A DNA stretch of 64,000 nucleotides, taken from assembly GCA_038534135.1 (NCBI GenBank), contig JBCAXJ010000020.1, forward strand, positions 5,966 to 69,965, written 5' to 3'. How positions within the stretch are numbered: position 1 is the stretch's first letter; every line of letters starts with the position of its first letter. Source of the DNA: Thermohalobaculum sp038534135. GTDB taxonomy: Bacteria > Pseudomonadota > Alphaproteobacteria > Rhodobacterales > Rhodobacteraceae. Positions 55,716-63,783 of this stretch are shown here, in pieces. The notes beneath the pieces were generated by a model. The model was given only the letters and a program-made list of their open reading frames with translations, ran no database searches and was not told the origin of the DNA. The position numbers and the translations under genes were made by a program.

Positions 55716-57136
55716 TGGGGAAGGTCACCGGCTTTATCGAGATCGACCGGCAGGATCGGGCCTACAAGCCCGCCGCCGATCGCATCCGCCATTTCAAGGA
55801 ATTCACGATCGATCTGGATCAGCGCGACGTCGAACGCCAGGCCGCGCGCTGCATGGATTGCGGGATTCCGTTCTGTCACAACGGCTGTCCGATCAACAAC
55901 CAGATCCCCGACTGGAACGATCTGGTCTATAACTCGGATTGGGAGGAAGCGTCCGCTAACCTCCACTCAACAAACAATTTTCCCGAGTTCACAGGGCGGA
56001 TCTGCCCGGCCCCGTGCGAGGCCTCGTGCACGTTGAACATCGATGACAACCCGGTGACGATCAAGACGATCGAATGTGCCATCGTCGACAAGGCCTGGGA
56101 GAACGGCTGGATCACGCCGCAGGTTCCGGCGACCAAGACAGGCAAGAAGATAGCCGTTGTCGGGTCGGGTCCGGCAGGCATGGCCGCGGCGCAGCAACTG
56201 GCGCGCGCCGGACATGATGTGGATCTGTTCGAAAAGCACGAAGCGATCGGTGGCCTGCTGCGGCTCGGCATTCCTGATTTCAAGATGGAAAAGCACATCA
56301 TCGACCGGCGCATGGCGCAGATGGAAGCCGAAGGTGTGACCTTTCACACCGGCGTTCATGTTGGGGTCGACCGGCCGGTGAAAGAGCTTGTAGATCAATA
56401 CGATGCGGTGCTTTTGTCAGGTGGCTCGGAGAAGCCGCGCGACCTGCCCGTGCCGGGACGCGAGCTGGACGGCGTGCACTATGCGATGAACTTCCTGCCC
56501 CAGCAGAACCGCCGCGTGGCGGGCCGCAACTGGGAGGGCGAAGGTGAGCCGATCCTGGCGCAGGGCAAGCATGTCATCGTCATCGGCGGCGGCGATACCG
56601 GGTCCGACTGCATCGGGACGTCGATCCGCCAGGGCGCGCTAAGCGTCACGCAGCTCGAGATCATGCCTGCGCCGCCGGAGCACGAGGACAAGGGTCTGAC
56701 CTGGCCGCACTGGCCCGTGAAGATGCGGACGTCGAGCAGTCAGGCCGAAGGTGCTGAGCGCGACTTTGCCGTTATGACTCAATCGTTTGAGGGTGAGAAC
56801 GGACACATCACGCAGCTCAACTGCGTGCGCGTTGGGCCGGATTTCAAGCCGATCTCAGGCACGGAGTTCCCGCTGAAGGCGGATCTGGTGCTGCTCGCCA
56901 TGGGCTTCGTGCATCCGGTCGCCGAAGGCATGCTGGATGAGCTTGGCATTGACAAGGACGCGCGCCAGAACGTGAAGGCAAACGTGCTCGATTATCAGAC
57001 CTCGGCCGACAAGGTCTTCGCGGCGGGCGACATGCGCCGTGGCCAGTCGCTGGTTGTGTGGGCGATCCGCGAGGGACGCCAGGCAGCGCATTCGATCGAC
57101 AAGTTCCTGATGGGCGCGACGGAACTGCCCCGGTGA
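55715..57136 (+). CDS. gltD: Glutamate synthase small subunit
   Basis: The ATG at 55715 overlaps the gltB stop. The 473-residue protein has the 4Fe-4S cysteine groups CMDCGIPFCHNGCP and CPAPCEASC near the N-terminus, then FAD-binding VVGSGPAGMAAAQQLARAG and NADPH-binding VIGGGDTGSDCIG. It supplies electrons from NADPH to GltB. GGAGGG lies just upstream of the start. The pair is the main route of ammonia assimilation with glutamine synthetase. Confidence 0.97.
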
Positions 57137-57309
57137 CCCGAGGTTTTAGCGGGTCGGGTTTACCGATCCGTTAAATTTGCGTCTAATTTGGCTGGATGTA
57201 CGCTGTTCTCGGGGATTCAGCGGTGAAATCGGGCTGATTTTCGCCAGAATCGAACTCCTGTGGCGCCGTTAACCAGATTGGCGCTGTTCCTCGGAGCATA
57301 CCGGTTTGA

Positions 57310-57366
57310 TACCGCAACGGTAGTGCAATCGTCGTGCAAACGTCGTCCTTTGATACCGCCTTGGTA
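57310..57366. promoter_or_regulatory. Pair of inverted TACCGCNNNGGTA elements
   Basis: TACCGCAACGGTA at 57310-57322 and TACCGCCTTGGTA at 57354-57366 are two 13-base inverted motifs preceded by the same TTTGA. They are 44 bases apart centre to centre, about four helical turns, as for a cooperative repressor. No target gene is clearly positioned next to them. Confidence 0.5.
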
Positions 57367-57486
57367 ACAACGCGGAGTCGATCCAGGCACGTTAACCCGG
57401 GTTTTTTCGCCTGAAGCACGCCGGATCGGCTGCGTCAGGGTCGGAAAAACCATCGACGTCACAGCCTCCCATCCGAAGCGAGACTG

Positions 57487-57502
57487 AGTCTTATATAAGA
57501 CT
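57487..57502. promoter_or_regulatory. Perfect 16-bp palindrome
   Basis: AGTCTTATATAAGACT reads the same on both strands and is AT-rich in a GC-rich setting. It could be an operator or part of a promoter pointing toward 57.5 kb. Its position in a long gene-free stretch supports a binding site rather than chance. Confidence 0.45.
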
Positions 57503-57729
57503 TCCAAGTCCCGTCAGCGGTGGACGGGTGTTGCCCGAACGCGGCTCACCGCACGCGCTGCTTGCAGGAAAGCCGGAGCTTCTGATCACGCAGCGATTGA
57601 CCAAGTGTGGGGCGGACCGCGGGATCTCGAAGATCATCAGCCAGCCCATCGGCGGTCCCGGGTCTGCGGAGCAGCATTTCATGCTGCACCGCGCACGGGA
57701 CAGAGCAGATCAAGCCGCGCGGTCCGTGC

Positions 57730-57954
57730 TTAGGTCTGCTCGTCCTCCTCGACCGGGTCGCGGGTCACCTGCTGATCGATCGGTGAGGTGCGCAGCACGA
57801 TCAGGACCAGTGCCACCGTCACCACCAGGAGCACGATCAGGAACGGATTGAATTCCCGCACATGCATCCGGTCCAGTCCGGCCACCCAGCCTGCGCCGAC
57901 AAGCAGCGCGACCAGCAGCCAATGGATCGGCTTACCCAGGAAGATCTTGCTCAT
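57730..57954 (-). CDS. Small membrane protein of the TAXI TRAP operon
   Basis: The 74-residue protein has two hydrophobic segments (WLLVALLVGAGWVAGL and FLIVLLVVTVALVLIVL) and an acidic tail (DPVEEDEQT). Its ATG overlaps the stop codon of the fused permease gene by four bases. Small two-helix proteins sit in this place in TAXI-type TRAP operons; their job is unknown. Confidence 0.75.
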   Translation of the reverse strand: MSKIFLGKPIHWLLVALLVGAGWVAGLDRMHVREFNPFLIVLLVVTVALVLIVLRTSPIDQQVTRDPVEEDEQT

Positions 57955-59975
57955 CGCTGGGCCTCCGGTGCTGTGCTGCGGGTTTCCGTGAAGCGCGGAG
58001 CGATCACGATGGCGGTGAGGACGGCGCCGATGCCGGAGACGAGCCAGCCATCAAGGCCGAACAGCGCGTGGGTCGGCGGGTAGAGCAGCAGGAACGAGGC
58101 GATCAGCAGCGCCATCCGGCGGCTTGCGTCCAGAGCGCCGCGATACCAGCCTTCCAGCGCCATCGACAGCACCCAAAGCCCGGCGAGCGCCAAGAGCGAC
58201 GAGACGACGGTCATCCAGAGCGGCCCGACGAACAGCAGCGACGGGTTATAGACGAAGATCAGCGGTGCCAGGTACTTGGCGATGCCGACGCGCGTGGCCT
58301 CGACCGCCGTAGCCATGGGGGGCGTTTTCGCGATTGCCGCCCCCGCGAAGGCCGCCAGCGCCACGGGCGGCGTGATGGTCGAGACGACGCCGAAGTAGAA
58401 GGCGAACATGTGGGCGGCGATGGGCTCGATCCCGATCTTGACGAGGGCCGGCACGATCAGGGCCGCGACCGTGATGTAGACCGCCGTCGTGGTGATCCCC
58501 ATGCCGAGGATGATCGAGGCAACCCCGGTCAGCGCCAGCAGGATCAGCAGGTTGCCGTCGGCGATCTCGATCACCGATTGGGTAAACTTGAGGCCGAGGC
58601 CCGAGACGAAGACCGACCCGATGATCAGACCCGCACAGGCACAGGCGACCGAGACGGGGACCGTGGCGCGCACGCCTGCCTCCAACGCCGCGAGCAGATC
58701 GACGGGGCTCATCCGCGTGGTCGGGTTGATGAAACTGAGGGCGACGAGGGCCGACAGTCCGAAGAAGGCCGACTTCATCGGCGTGTAGCCATAGAGCAGG
58801 AAGGCGATCAGGATCAGCAGCGCGATCAGCAGGTGCCAGCCGCGGCGCAGCACGTCCCAGGTGCGGGGCAGTTCCTCCTTGGGGATGGATCCGATGCCGT
58901 TCTTGTCGGCCTCGAGATGCACCATGAAGTAGACGGTGGCGAAGTAGAGGATCGCCGGGATGATCGCGGCGATGATGATCTCGACATACGGCACGGCCAG
59001 GAACTCGGCCATGATGAAGGCGGCAGCGCCCATGATCGGCGGGGTGATCTGGCCGCCCGAGGAGGCGCAGGCCTCGACCGCAGCGGCGAACTTCGGGCGA
59101 TAGCCGACGCGCTTCATCAGCGGGATGGTGAAGGAGCCGGTGGTGACGACGTTGGCGACGGCCGAGCCGGAGACGGTGCCCATGAAGCCGGACGCAACCG
59201 CCGAGGCCTTGGCCGGGCCGCCGATCTTGTGCCCGGTCAGCGAGACGGCGAGGTCGATGAAGAACTTGCCAGCGCCTGAGCGGATCAGGACGGCGCCGAA
59301 GATGATGAACAGGATGATGTAGGTCGCGCAGACGTGCAGCGGGATGCCGAAGATCCCGTCCGAGGACATGAACAGCGTGTCGACGAATTTGCCCCAGCGC
59401 ACCGGCGGGCCGTAGAAGAAGCCGAAGAATTTGTCGGCGTTCAGCGCGTGGACCATGAAGAAGCCGGTGATGATCACCATGGCCCAGCCGACGGCGCGCC
59501 GTGTCGCCTCGAACACCAGGAAGATCAGGATGCCGCCGACGATCAGGTCGGGCGGGTCCTTTTCGCCATAGCGCATGTGGAAGGCGTCGATGTCCCAGAG
59601 CGTCCAGAGCTGGACAAAAAGCACAAGCCCGACAAGGACGAGGTCGATGCCAAGGCCGAGCGCGCGGAGCGTGTTCTTCGGGTCGCCGGGGACCATCACC
59701 GCATCGCGCATCGATTTGCGGAAGAGCGGGTACATCAGGATGGCGAGCGTCAGGATCACCGTCAGGTGGACCGAGCGGAACGAGCGGCCCTCGGGCGTGC
59801 CCCAGACCGCGGCGAAGAGGTGGAAGATCGCCAGCGCGATCGAGATCACCGCACAGAAGAACAGCAGCCCGTTGGCGAAGGTGACACGCCGGTCGAGCAG
59901 CAGGCGTTCCAGGAACCCGAGTTCCTGTTTCTCGTGGTAGTCAAGCAGACTGGTATTGGTGTCGGCGCTGGACAT
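57951..59975 (-). CDS. TRAP transporter fused permease (DctQ-DctM type)
   Basis: The 674-residue membrane protein combines a four-helix DctQ-like N-terminal part (FANGLLFFCAVISIALAIFHLF) with a long DctM-like part carrying SGSAVANVVTTGSFTIPLMKRVGY, GGQITPPIMGAAAFIMAEFL and STITPPVALAAFAGAAIAKT. This is the fused form that partners TAXI-type binding proteins. It probably imports an organic acid using a sodium gradient. The binding-protein gene lies 66 bases upstream. Confidence 0.94.
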   Translation of the reverse strand: MSSADTNTSLLDYHEKQELGFLERLLLDRRVTFANGLLFFCAVISIALAIFHLFAAVWGTPEGRSFRSVHLTVILTLAILMYPLFRKSMRDAVMVPGDPKNTLRALGLGIDLVLVGLVLFVQLWTLWDIDAFHMRYGEKDPPDLIVGGILIFLVFEATRRAVGWAMVIITGFFMVHALNADKFFGFFYGPPVRWGKFVDTLFMSSDGIFGIPLHVCATYIILFIIFGAVLIRSGAGKFFIDLAVSLTGHKIGGPAKASAVASGFMGTVSGSAVANVVTTGSFTIPLMKRVGYRPKFAAAVEACASSGGQITPPIMGAAAFIMAEFLAVPYVEIIIAAIIPAILYFATVYFMVHLEADKNGIGSIPKEELPRTWDVLRRGWHLLIALLILIAFLLYGYTPMKSAFFGLSALVALSFINPTTRMSPVDLLAALEAGVRATVPVSVACACAGLIIGSVFVSGLGLKFTQSVIEIADGNLLILLALTGVASIILGMGITTTAVYITVAALIVPALVKIGIEPIAAHMFAFYFGVVSTITPPVALAAFAGAAIAKTPPMATAVEATRVGIAKYLAPLIFVYNPSLLFVGPLWMTVVSSLLALAGLWVLSMALEGWYRGALDASRRMALLIASFLLLYPPTHALFGLDGWLVSGIGAVLTAIVIAPRFTETRSTAPEAQR

Positions 59976-60041
59976 CGGCTCACCCCCGTTGTGCCCCGCC
60001 CCCGGCTGGGGAAGGGGCTGTGTTTCACTGGTGAGACGGGA

Positions 60042-61010
60042 TCAGGACGCTTTCGCGACGCCCAGTTCGTCGTAGCACTTCTGCGCGCCCGGGTGGACCG
60101 GGATGGCCACGCCGTCGAGCGCCTTGGCCTGCTCGACGCGGTTCCAGACCGACTTCACCTCGGCGAAGGTGCCGTGGTTGGCCCAGAAAACCTTGCACAT
60201 GTTGTAGACCAGATCGTCCGGCAGATCCTTGTGCACGACCATGTTCACCACGATGCCGAGTGAGTTCAGGTCCTTGTCGAGCGACTGGTAGACGCCGGCG
60301 GGCATCACACCTTCGATGTAGCCCGGATTGGCGGCGATGATCGCCTGCTGGTCTTCCTTGGGCAGGCCGATGAAGCGGATGCCGGGGGATTGTTCCAGTT
60401 CGAGGAAGCTGGCCTGCGGCATGTTCGTGGCGGCCATGAAGACATCGATATGGCCGTCCTTCATCAGCGCGACGGACTCGGTGTAGTTGACGTGGTGCAC
60501 CGTGCCGCCGTTCGCCTTGATGTCGTCGAAGCTGATCCCGTAGTGCTTCAGGATCGACTCGGCAAAGGCGGTGCCGGTCCACTTGGCCTTGCCCGGGCTG
60601 ATGTTCTTGTCTTTCAGGTCAGCGAAGCTCTGGATGTCGCTGTCCTCGCGCACGGCGACCTGGAACATCGAACCGTAGAGCGTTGCGAAGTGGCGCACAT
60701 CGGGTTGTTCCTTCGAGAACTTGCCGACGCCGTTGAAGCCGTTCGCGGTCGTGTGGGCATAGGAGAAGCCGACCTCGGCATCGCCGCCATTGACCGAAAG
60801 CACGTTCGAGATGCCGCCGCCGGACGTATTCGACGTGGCGATGCCGTCGATGTTTTCTTCCAGCACCTGCATGATCTTGGCGCCGAGCGGATACCACGAG
60901 CCGCCCGACGGGCCCGAGACCATGCGCACGAACTGGTCGGCATTGGCCACCGATGCGGTGAGGGTGAGCGCTGCGAAGCCGGAGACAAGCAGCCGTGTTG
61001 TATGTTTCAT
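60042..61010 (-). CDS. TAXI family TRAP transporter solute-binding protein
   Basis: The 322-residue protein has a signal peptide (LLVSGFAALTLTASVANA) and MVSGPSGGSWYPLGAKIM, the diagnostic TAXI motif. Later NISPGKAKWTGTAFAESILKHYG and AEVGFSYAHTTANGF complete the fold. TAXI proteins have been linked to glutamate or other organic acid uptake. It is the first gene of the leftward operon with the fused permease and the small membrane protein. Confidence 0.94.
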   Translation of the reverse strand: MKHTTRLLVSGFAALTLTASVANADQFVRMVSGPSGGSWYPLGAKIMQVLEENIDGIATSNTSGGGISNVLSVNGGDAEVGFSYAHTTANGFNGVGKFSKEQPDVRHFATLYGSMFQVAVREDSDIQSFADLKDKNISPGKAKWTGTAFAESILKHYGISFDDIKANGGTVHHVNYTESVALMKDGHIDVFMAATNMPQASFLELEQSPGIRFIGLPKEDQQAIIAANPGYIEGVMPAGVYQSLDKDLNSLGIVVNMVVHKDLPDDLVYNMCKVFWANHGTFAEVKSVWNRVEQAKALDGVAIPVHPGAQKCYDELGVAKAS

Positions 61011-61374
61011 GTCGTCCTCCCTGGGTTGTCGTGATTGTTACCTTATCCGGGTGCGACAGGCTGTCCAGCACTGCGTGAGCGTTGATTTTGCCGCAAACGG
61101 CATCATCCGACTGGCGATGATGTGGTCGATCTCCAGGCGCGACCGCTGGTGGATGGGCCGCGATCCGCACGCGGCTTTGCCGGCTGCGGCGGCGCACCGG
61201 GCCTGGCACATGGGCCAGCTCTGCGGCACAATGCGGTCACCTGACCGATCCGATCGGGCGATCGGATACCGAACCCGCGCCTGCGGGCTGGAGCCTCACA
61301 TCGTTAACCATGGCTAACAGTTTCTTAACGTCTGTCGCCGAGGTTCCGCGCCAAAACCGGTTAGGAGGCGCGTC
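61011..61374. other. Divergent control region between TAXI gene and the ETR1-like kinase
   Basis: About 360 bases without a supportable gene. It should hold the promoters of the leftward transporter and the rightward kinase. A CtrA-like sequence lies at 61304-61318. AGGAGG just before the kinase ATG at 61375 is a strong ribosome site. Confidence 0.55.
61304..61330. promoter_or_regulatory. CtrA-like binding motif upstream of the ETR1-like kinase
   Basis: TTAACCATGGCTAAC at 61304-61318 is close to the CtrA consensus TTAA-N7-TTAA (the second half is TAAC) and includes the half-site TTAACCAT. A further TTAACG is at 61325-61330. The motifs lie 45-70 bases before the kinase ATG, so cell-cycle or motility control through CtrA is possible but unproven. 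Confidence 0.35.
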
Positions 61375-63075
61375 ATGCAATCAGCGATCTGGGACTTCTT
61401 GTCGAACGAGGGTTTCCAACCGCACGGCATGTGCCTGCTCTGGCGCGCCGACGTGTTCTGGGCGCACATCCTGTCCGATATTCTCATCGCCGTGTCCTAT
61501 TTCAGCATTCCGATCGCGCTGGTGGTCTTTGCGATGAAACGCAGGGACTTCAATTACAGGTGGGTTCTGCTTCTCTTCGGCGGGTTCATCGTCGCCTGCG
61601 GTTTCACCCATGCCTTCGGGATCTGGACGATGTGGGTGCCGGATTATGGCATGCAGGCGATCGTCAAAATGATCACCGCGATGGTTTCCGTCGCGACGGC
61701 CATCGCGTTGTGGCCCTTGATGCCGAAGCTTCTTGCCTTGCCCAGCACCAGCGATCTCGCCGAAAAGAACGCCGCCCTGGCCCGCGAGGCCGAGACCCGC
61801 GAGCAGACGAAACAGGAGCTTCGGGAGCTCAACAACGAACTCGAAGAGCGGGTCGCGAAGCGCACGTCCGAGCTTGAGAAGACCAACGCCGATCTGATCG
61901 AGGCCCGGCTGGCGGCGGAAAAGTCGAATGCCGCCAAGTCCGAGTTTCTCGCCGCGATGAGCCATGAAGTGCGCACGCCGATGAATGGCGTTCTGGGCAT
62001 GCTTGGTCTGCTGAAACCCGAGATGCTGAACGATGATCAGAAAGAGGTCATCGGACGCGCGAAGGAGGCGGCGGATGGCCTGCTGGAAGTGATCAACGAC
62101 ATCCTCGACTACTCGAAACTTGAGGCGGGCTCGGTTGAGCTTTCGCACCAACCGTTCTCGCCGAACGCTGTCGTGCACAGTGTGGCGAGCCTGTTTGAAG
62201 ACCGGGCGCGCGCCAAGGGCCTGGAGCTTCGCTTTGAAATCGACGGCTGCGAGTCCGATTCTGTCATCGGCGATGCGCGGCGGTTCCGGCAGATCATGAT
62301 GAACCTTGTCGGTAACGCAGTGAAATTCACGCAGAGCGGGTCGGTCGTCATTCGAAAGACCTGCGGGCTGGATGCTGCGGGGGATGCGACCGTGATGGTC
62401 AGGGTTGCGGACACCGGCATCGGGATCGACGACCAGATCAAGGACAACCTGTTCGAGCGGTTCTACCAGGGCGACCCCGGCATCGCGCGCCGCTTTGGCG
62501 GAACCGGTCTGGGGCTGGCGATCTCGAAGGAACTCGTCGAGTTGATGCGTGGCGAGATCTGGCTGGAAAGCACCGTCGGCCAAGGCTCGACCTTCACGTT
62601 CCTCGCGCAATTCGAGAACTGCACGGAAGAGGTCGCCGCCGCACATTCGGCGCGTGCGACAGACAGCGCCGCGTCGGATCACGCCCTGGCAATCCTGCTT
62701 GCCGAGGACAACGAAACGAACCGCTATCATCTGAGCCGGTTGCTGACGGAAGCCGGTCACACCGTCTTCACCGCAAAGAACGGGGCCGAGGCCGTGGCGA
62801 TGGCGGAAGAACGCCAATACGACATCATTCTGATGGACATCTACATGCCGGAAATGGACGGAACGGTGGCCGCGCGGGTCATTCGCACCTTGAACGGTCC
62901 GTCCGCGCGCACGCCGATCGTTGCTCTGACGGCGAATGCGATGGTCGGCGACCGGCAGCATTATCTCTCGAAGGGCATGGACGAGTACGTTTCGAAACCC
63001 GTCGATCCGAATGCCCTGTTCTCGGCGATCTGGAAAGTCGTGCAGCCTCGGCGGATGGTGACTGCCACGGGCTGA
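61375..63075 (+). CDS. Hybrid histidine kinase with ETR1-like ethylene-binding membrane domain
   Basis: The 566-residue protein starts after AGGAGG. Its N-terminal 120 residues hold three membrane helices matching the ethylene-binding domain of plant ETR1: SDILIAVSYFSIP at 34-46 and FIVACGFTHAFGIW at 71-84. Asp35, Tyr42, Ile45, Pro46, Cys75 and His79 match ETR1 Asp25, Tyr32, Ile35, Pro36, Cys65 and His69 at a constant offset of ten; Cys and His hold Cu(I) in ETR1. A coiled coil (about 128-185), HisKA with His197 (MSHEVRTPMNGVLG), an HATPase (GTGLGLAI) and one receiver (LMDIYMPEMDG) follow. There is no GAF domain, unlike plant and cyanobacterial members. Confidence 0.92.
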   Translation: MQSAIWDFLSNEGFQPHGMCLLWRADVFWAHILSDILIAVSYFSIPIALVVFAMKRRDFNYRWVLLLFGGFIVACGFTHAFGIWTMWVPDYGMQAIVKMITAMVSVATAIALWPLMPKLLALPSTSDLAEKNAALAREAETREQTKQELRELNNELEERVAKRTSELEKTNADLIEARLAAEKSNAAKSEFLAAMSHEVRTPMNGVLGMLGLLKPEMLNDDQKEVIGRAKEAADGLLEVINDILDYSKLEAGSVELSHQPFSPNAVVHSVASLFEDRARAKGLELRFEIDGCESDSVIGDARRFRQIMMNLVGNAVKFTQSGSVVIRKTCGLDAAGDATVMVRVADTGIGIDDQIKDNLFERFYQGDPGIARRFGGTGLGLAISKELVELMRGEIWLESTVGQGSTFTFLAQFENCTEEVAAAHSARATDSAASDHALAILLAEDNETNRYHLSRLLTEAGHTVFTAKNGAEAVAMAEERQYDIILMDIYMPEMDGTVAARVIRTLNGPSARTPIVALTANAMVGDRQHYLSKGMDEYVSKPVDPNALFSAIWKVVQPRRMVTATG

Positions 63076-63124
63076 GGCGACGGACCTTGCGCTCAGCGGC
63101 GCCGGGTCCGCACTCGGCGCTACC

Positions 63125-63194
63125 CATATCCGGCTGTTCATATCCGGCTGTCCATATCTGACTGCCCATATCTGACGGCCCATTTCCGGCTGTT
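63125..63194. repeat. Five-unit 14-bp tandem repeat
   Basis: Units CATATCCGGCTGTT, CATATCCGGCTGTC, CATATCTGACTGCC, CATATCTGACGGCC and CATTTCCGGCTGTT follow each other with an exact 14-base period. They start at 63125, 63139, 63153, 63167 and 63181. The last unit runs into CACAGCCGG, which pairs with its own CCGGCTGT to form a small hairpin. It lies just after the ETR1-like kinase gene. Confidence 0.85.
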
Positions 63195-63400
63195 CACAGC
63201 CGGCCTTACCGCAGCCGGGCCATTACCGCGCCCCGAACCAGCCCGGCGCTGCGTGCAAGTCAGCGGAATACTTGGCACGCTGTCGTTCCGTCTCGCCAAT
63301 GCGCTACCGACGTTCGCTGTCGGCGGGCTTTGCCGGAGGTATTGCACACAGGACCCAAACGCCCGGTCCGATACCGGATCGCGCCAGGCCATTCCGAACT

Positions 63401-63440
63401 GTATTAAACCAGTTGATTAATTAACAGACTAGTTTAATAC
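63401..63440. promoter_or_regulatory. Large inverted repeat, probable ArsR operator
   Basis: GTATTAAACCAGT at 63401-63413 and ACTAGTTTAATAC at 63428-63440 are inverted copies with one mismatch over 13 bases. The 14-base gap holds TGATTAATTAACAG. The right arm ends just before the start codons of the ArsR gene (GTG 63442, ATG 63448), the classical place for an autoregulatory ArsR operator. The AT-rich arms contrast with the GC-rich surroundings. Confidence 0.7.
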
Positions 63441-63447
63441 TGTGCTG

Positions 63448-63783
63448 ATGACCCAGGATGACGAATTGGACGCTGCATTCTCGGCATTGGCGCACCCAGC
63501 GCGGCGCGCGATCCTGGCGCGTCTGGCAGAGGGCAAAGCGACCGTGAACACGCTGGCGGAGCCGTTCGAGATGTCGCTGCCGGCGGTGTCAAAGCACATC
63601 CGGGTTCTCGAGAACGCCGGGTTGGTCAAACGCGAAGTCAACGCGCAATTCCGGACCTGCACGCTGGATACCGCACCGATAGAGGCCGTCGCCAACTGGA
63701 CCGAGAAATACCGCCACATCTGGAACGCCCGGTTCGATGTGTTGGGACACCTGCTGAACGACATGAAGGATCGATCGTCATGA
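63448..63783 (+). CDS. ArsR family helix-turn-helix regulator
   Basis: The ATG at 63448 is used (a GTG at 63442 is possible). The product of about 111 residues has the winged-helix core ALAHPARRAILARLAEGKATV and the recognition helix LPAVSKHIRVLENAGLV. No CxC metal motif is present, so it is unlikely to be a metal sensor. No ribosome site precedes the start, so the mRNA may be leaderless or nearly so. It overlaps the AHSA1 gene by four bases, the usual ArsR-AHSA1 pair, and probably represses both through the palindrome upstream. Confidence 0.88.
   Translation: MTQDDELDAAFSALAHPARRAILARLAEGKATVNTLAEPFEMSLPAVSKHIRVLENAGLVKREVNAQFRTCTLDTAPIEAVANWTEKYRHIWNARFDVLGHLLNDMKDRSS

Larger units (their letters stand above)
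57137..57729. other. Long non-coding region after gltD, rich in inverted sequences
   Basis: About 590 bases between gltD and the opposite-strand TRAP genes. No protein-coding frame is supported, though several short frames are open. It contains a pair of TACCG(N3-4)GGTA inverted sequences at 57310-57322 and 57354-57366, a perfect 16-bp palindrome at 57487-57502, and several GTTAA tracts. It may be regulatory or encode a small RNA. Confidence 0.5.

Noticed and set aside
57528..57851. Plus-strand 107-codon frame downstream of the palindrome at 57487
   Set aside because: It overlaps the TRAP small-protein gene antisense and has no ribosome site or recognisable domain.
58068..59279. 403-codon plus-strand frame opposite the TRAP permease
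   Set aside because: Composition (Arg, Asp, Gln, Glu) is the antisense of hydrophobic codons; no gene features.
61381..63183. 600-codon minus-strand frame opposite the ETR1-like kinase
   Set aside because: Antisense shadow in GC-rich DNA; its N-terminus is only the translated 14-bp repeat.
63138..63392. Minus-strand 84-codon frame through the 14-bp repeats
   Set aside because: Most of its end is the translated repeat and no start signal is visible.
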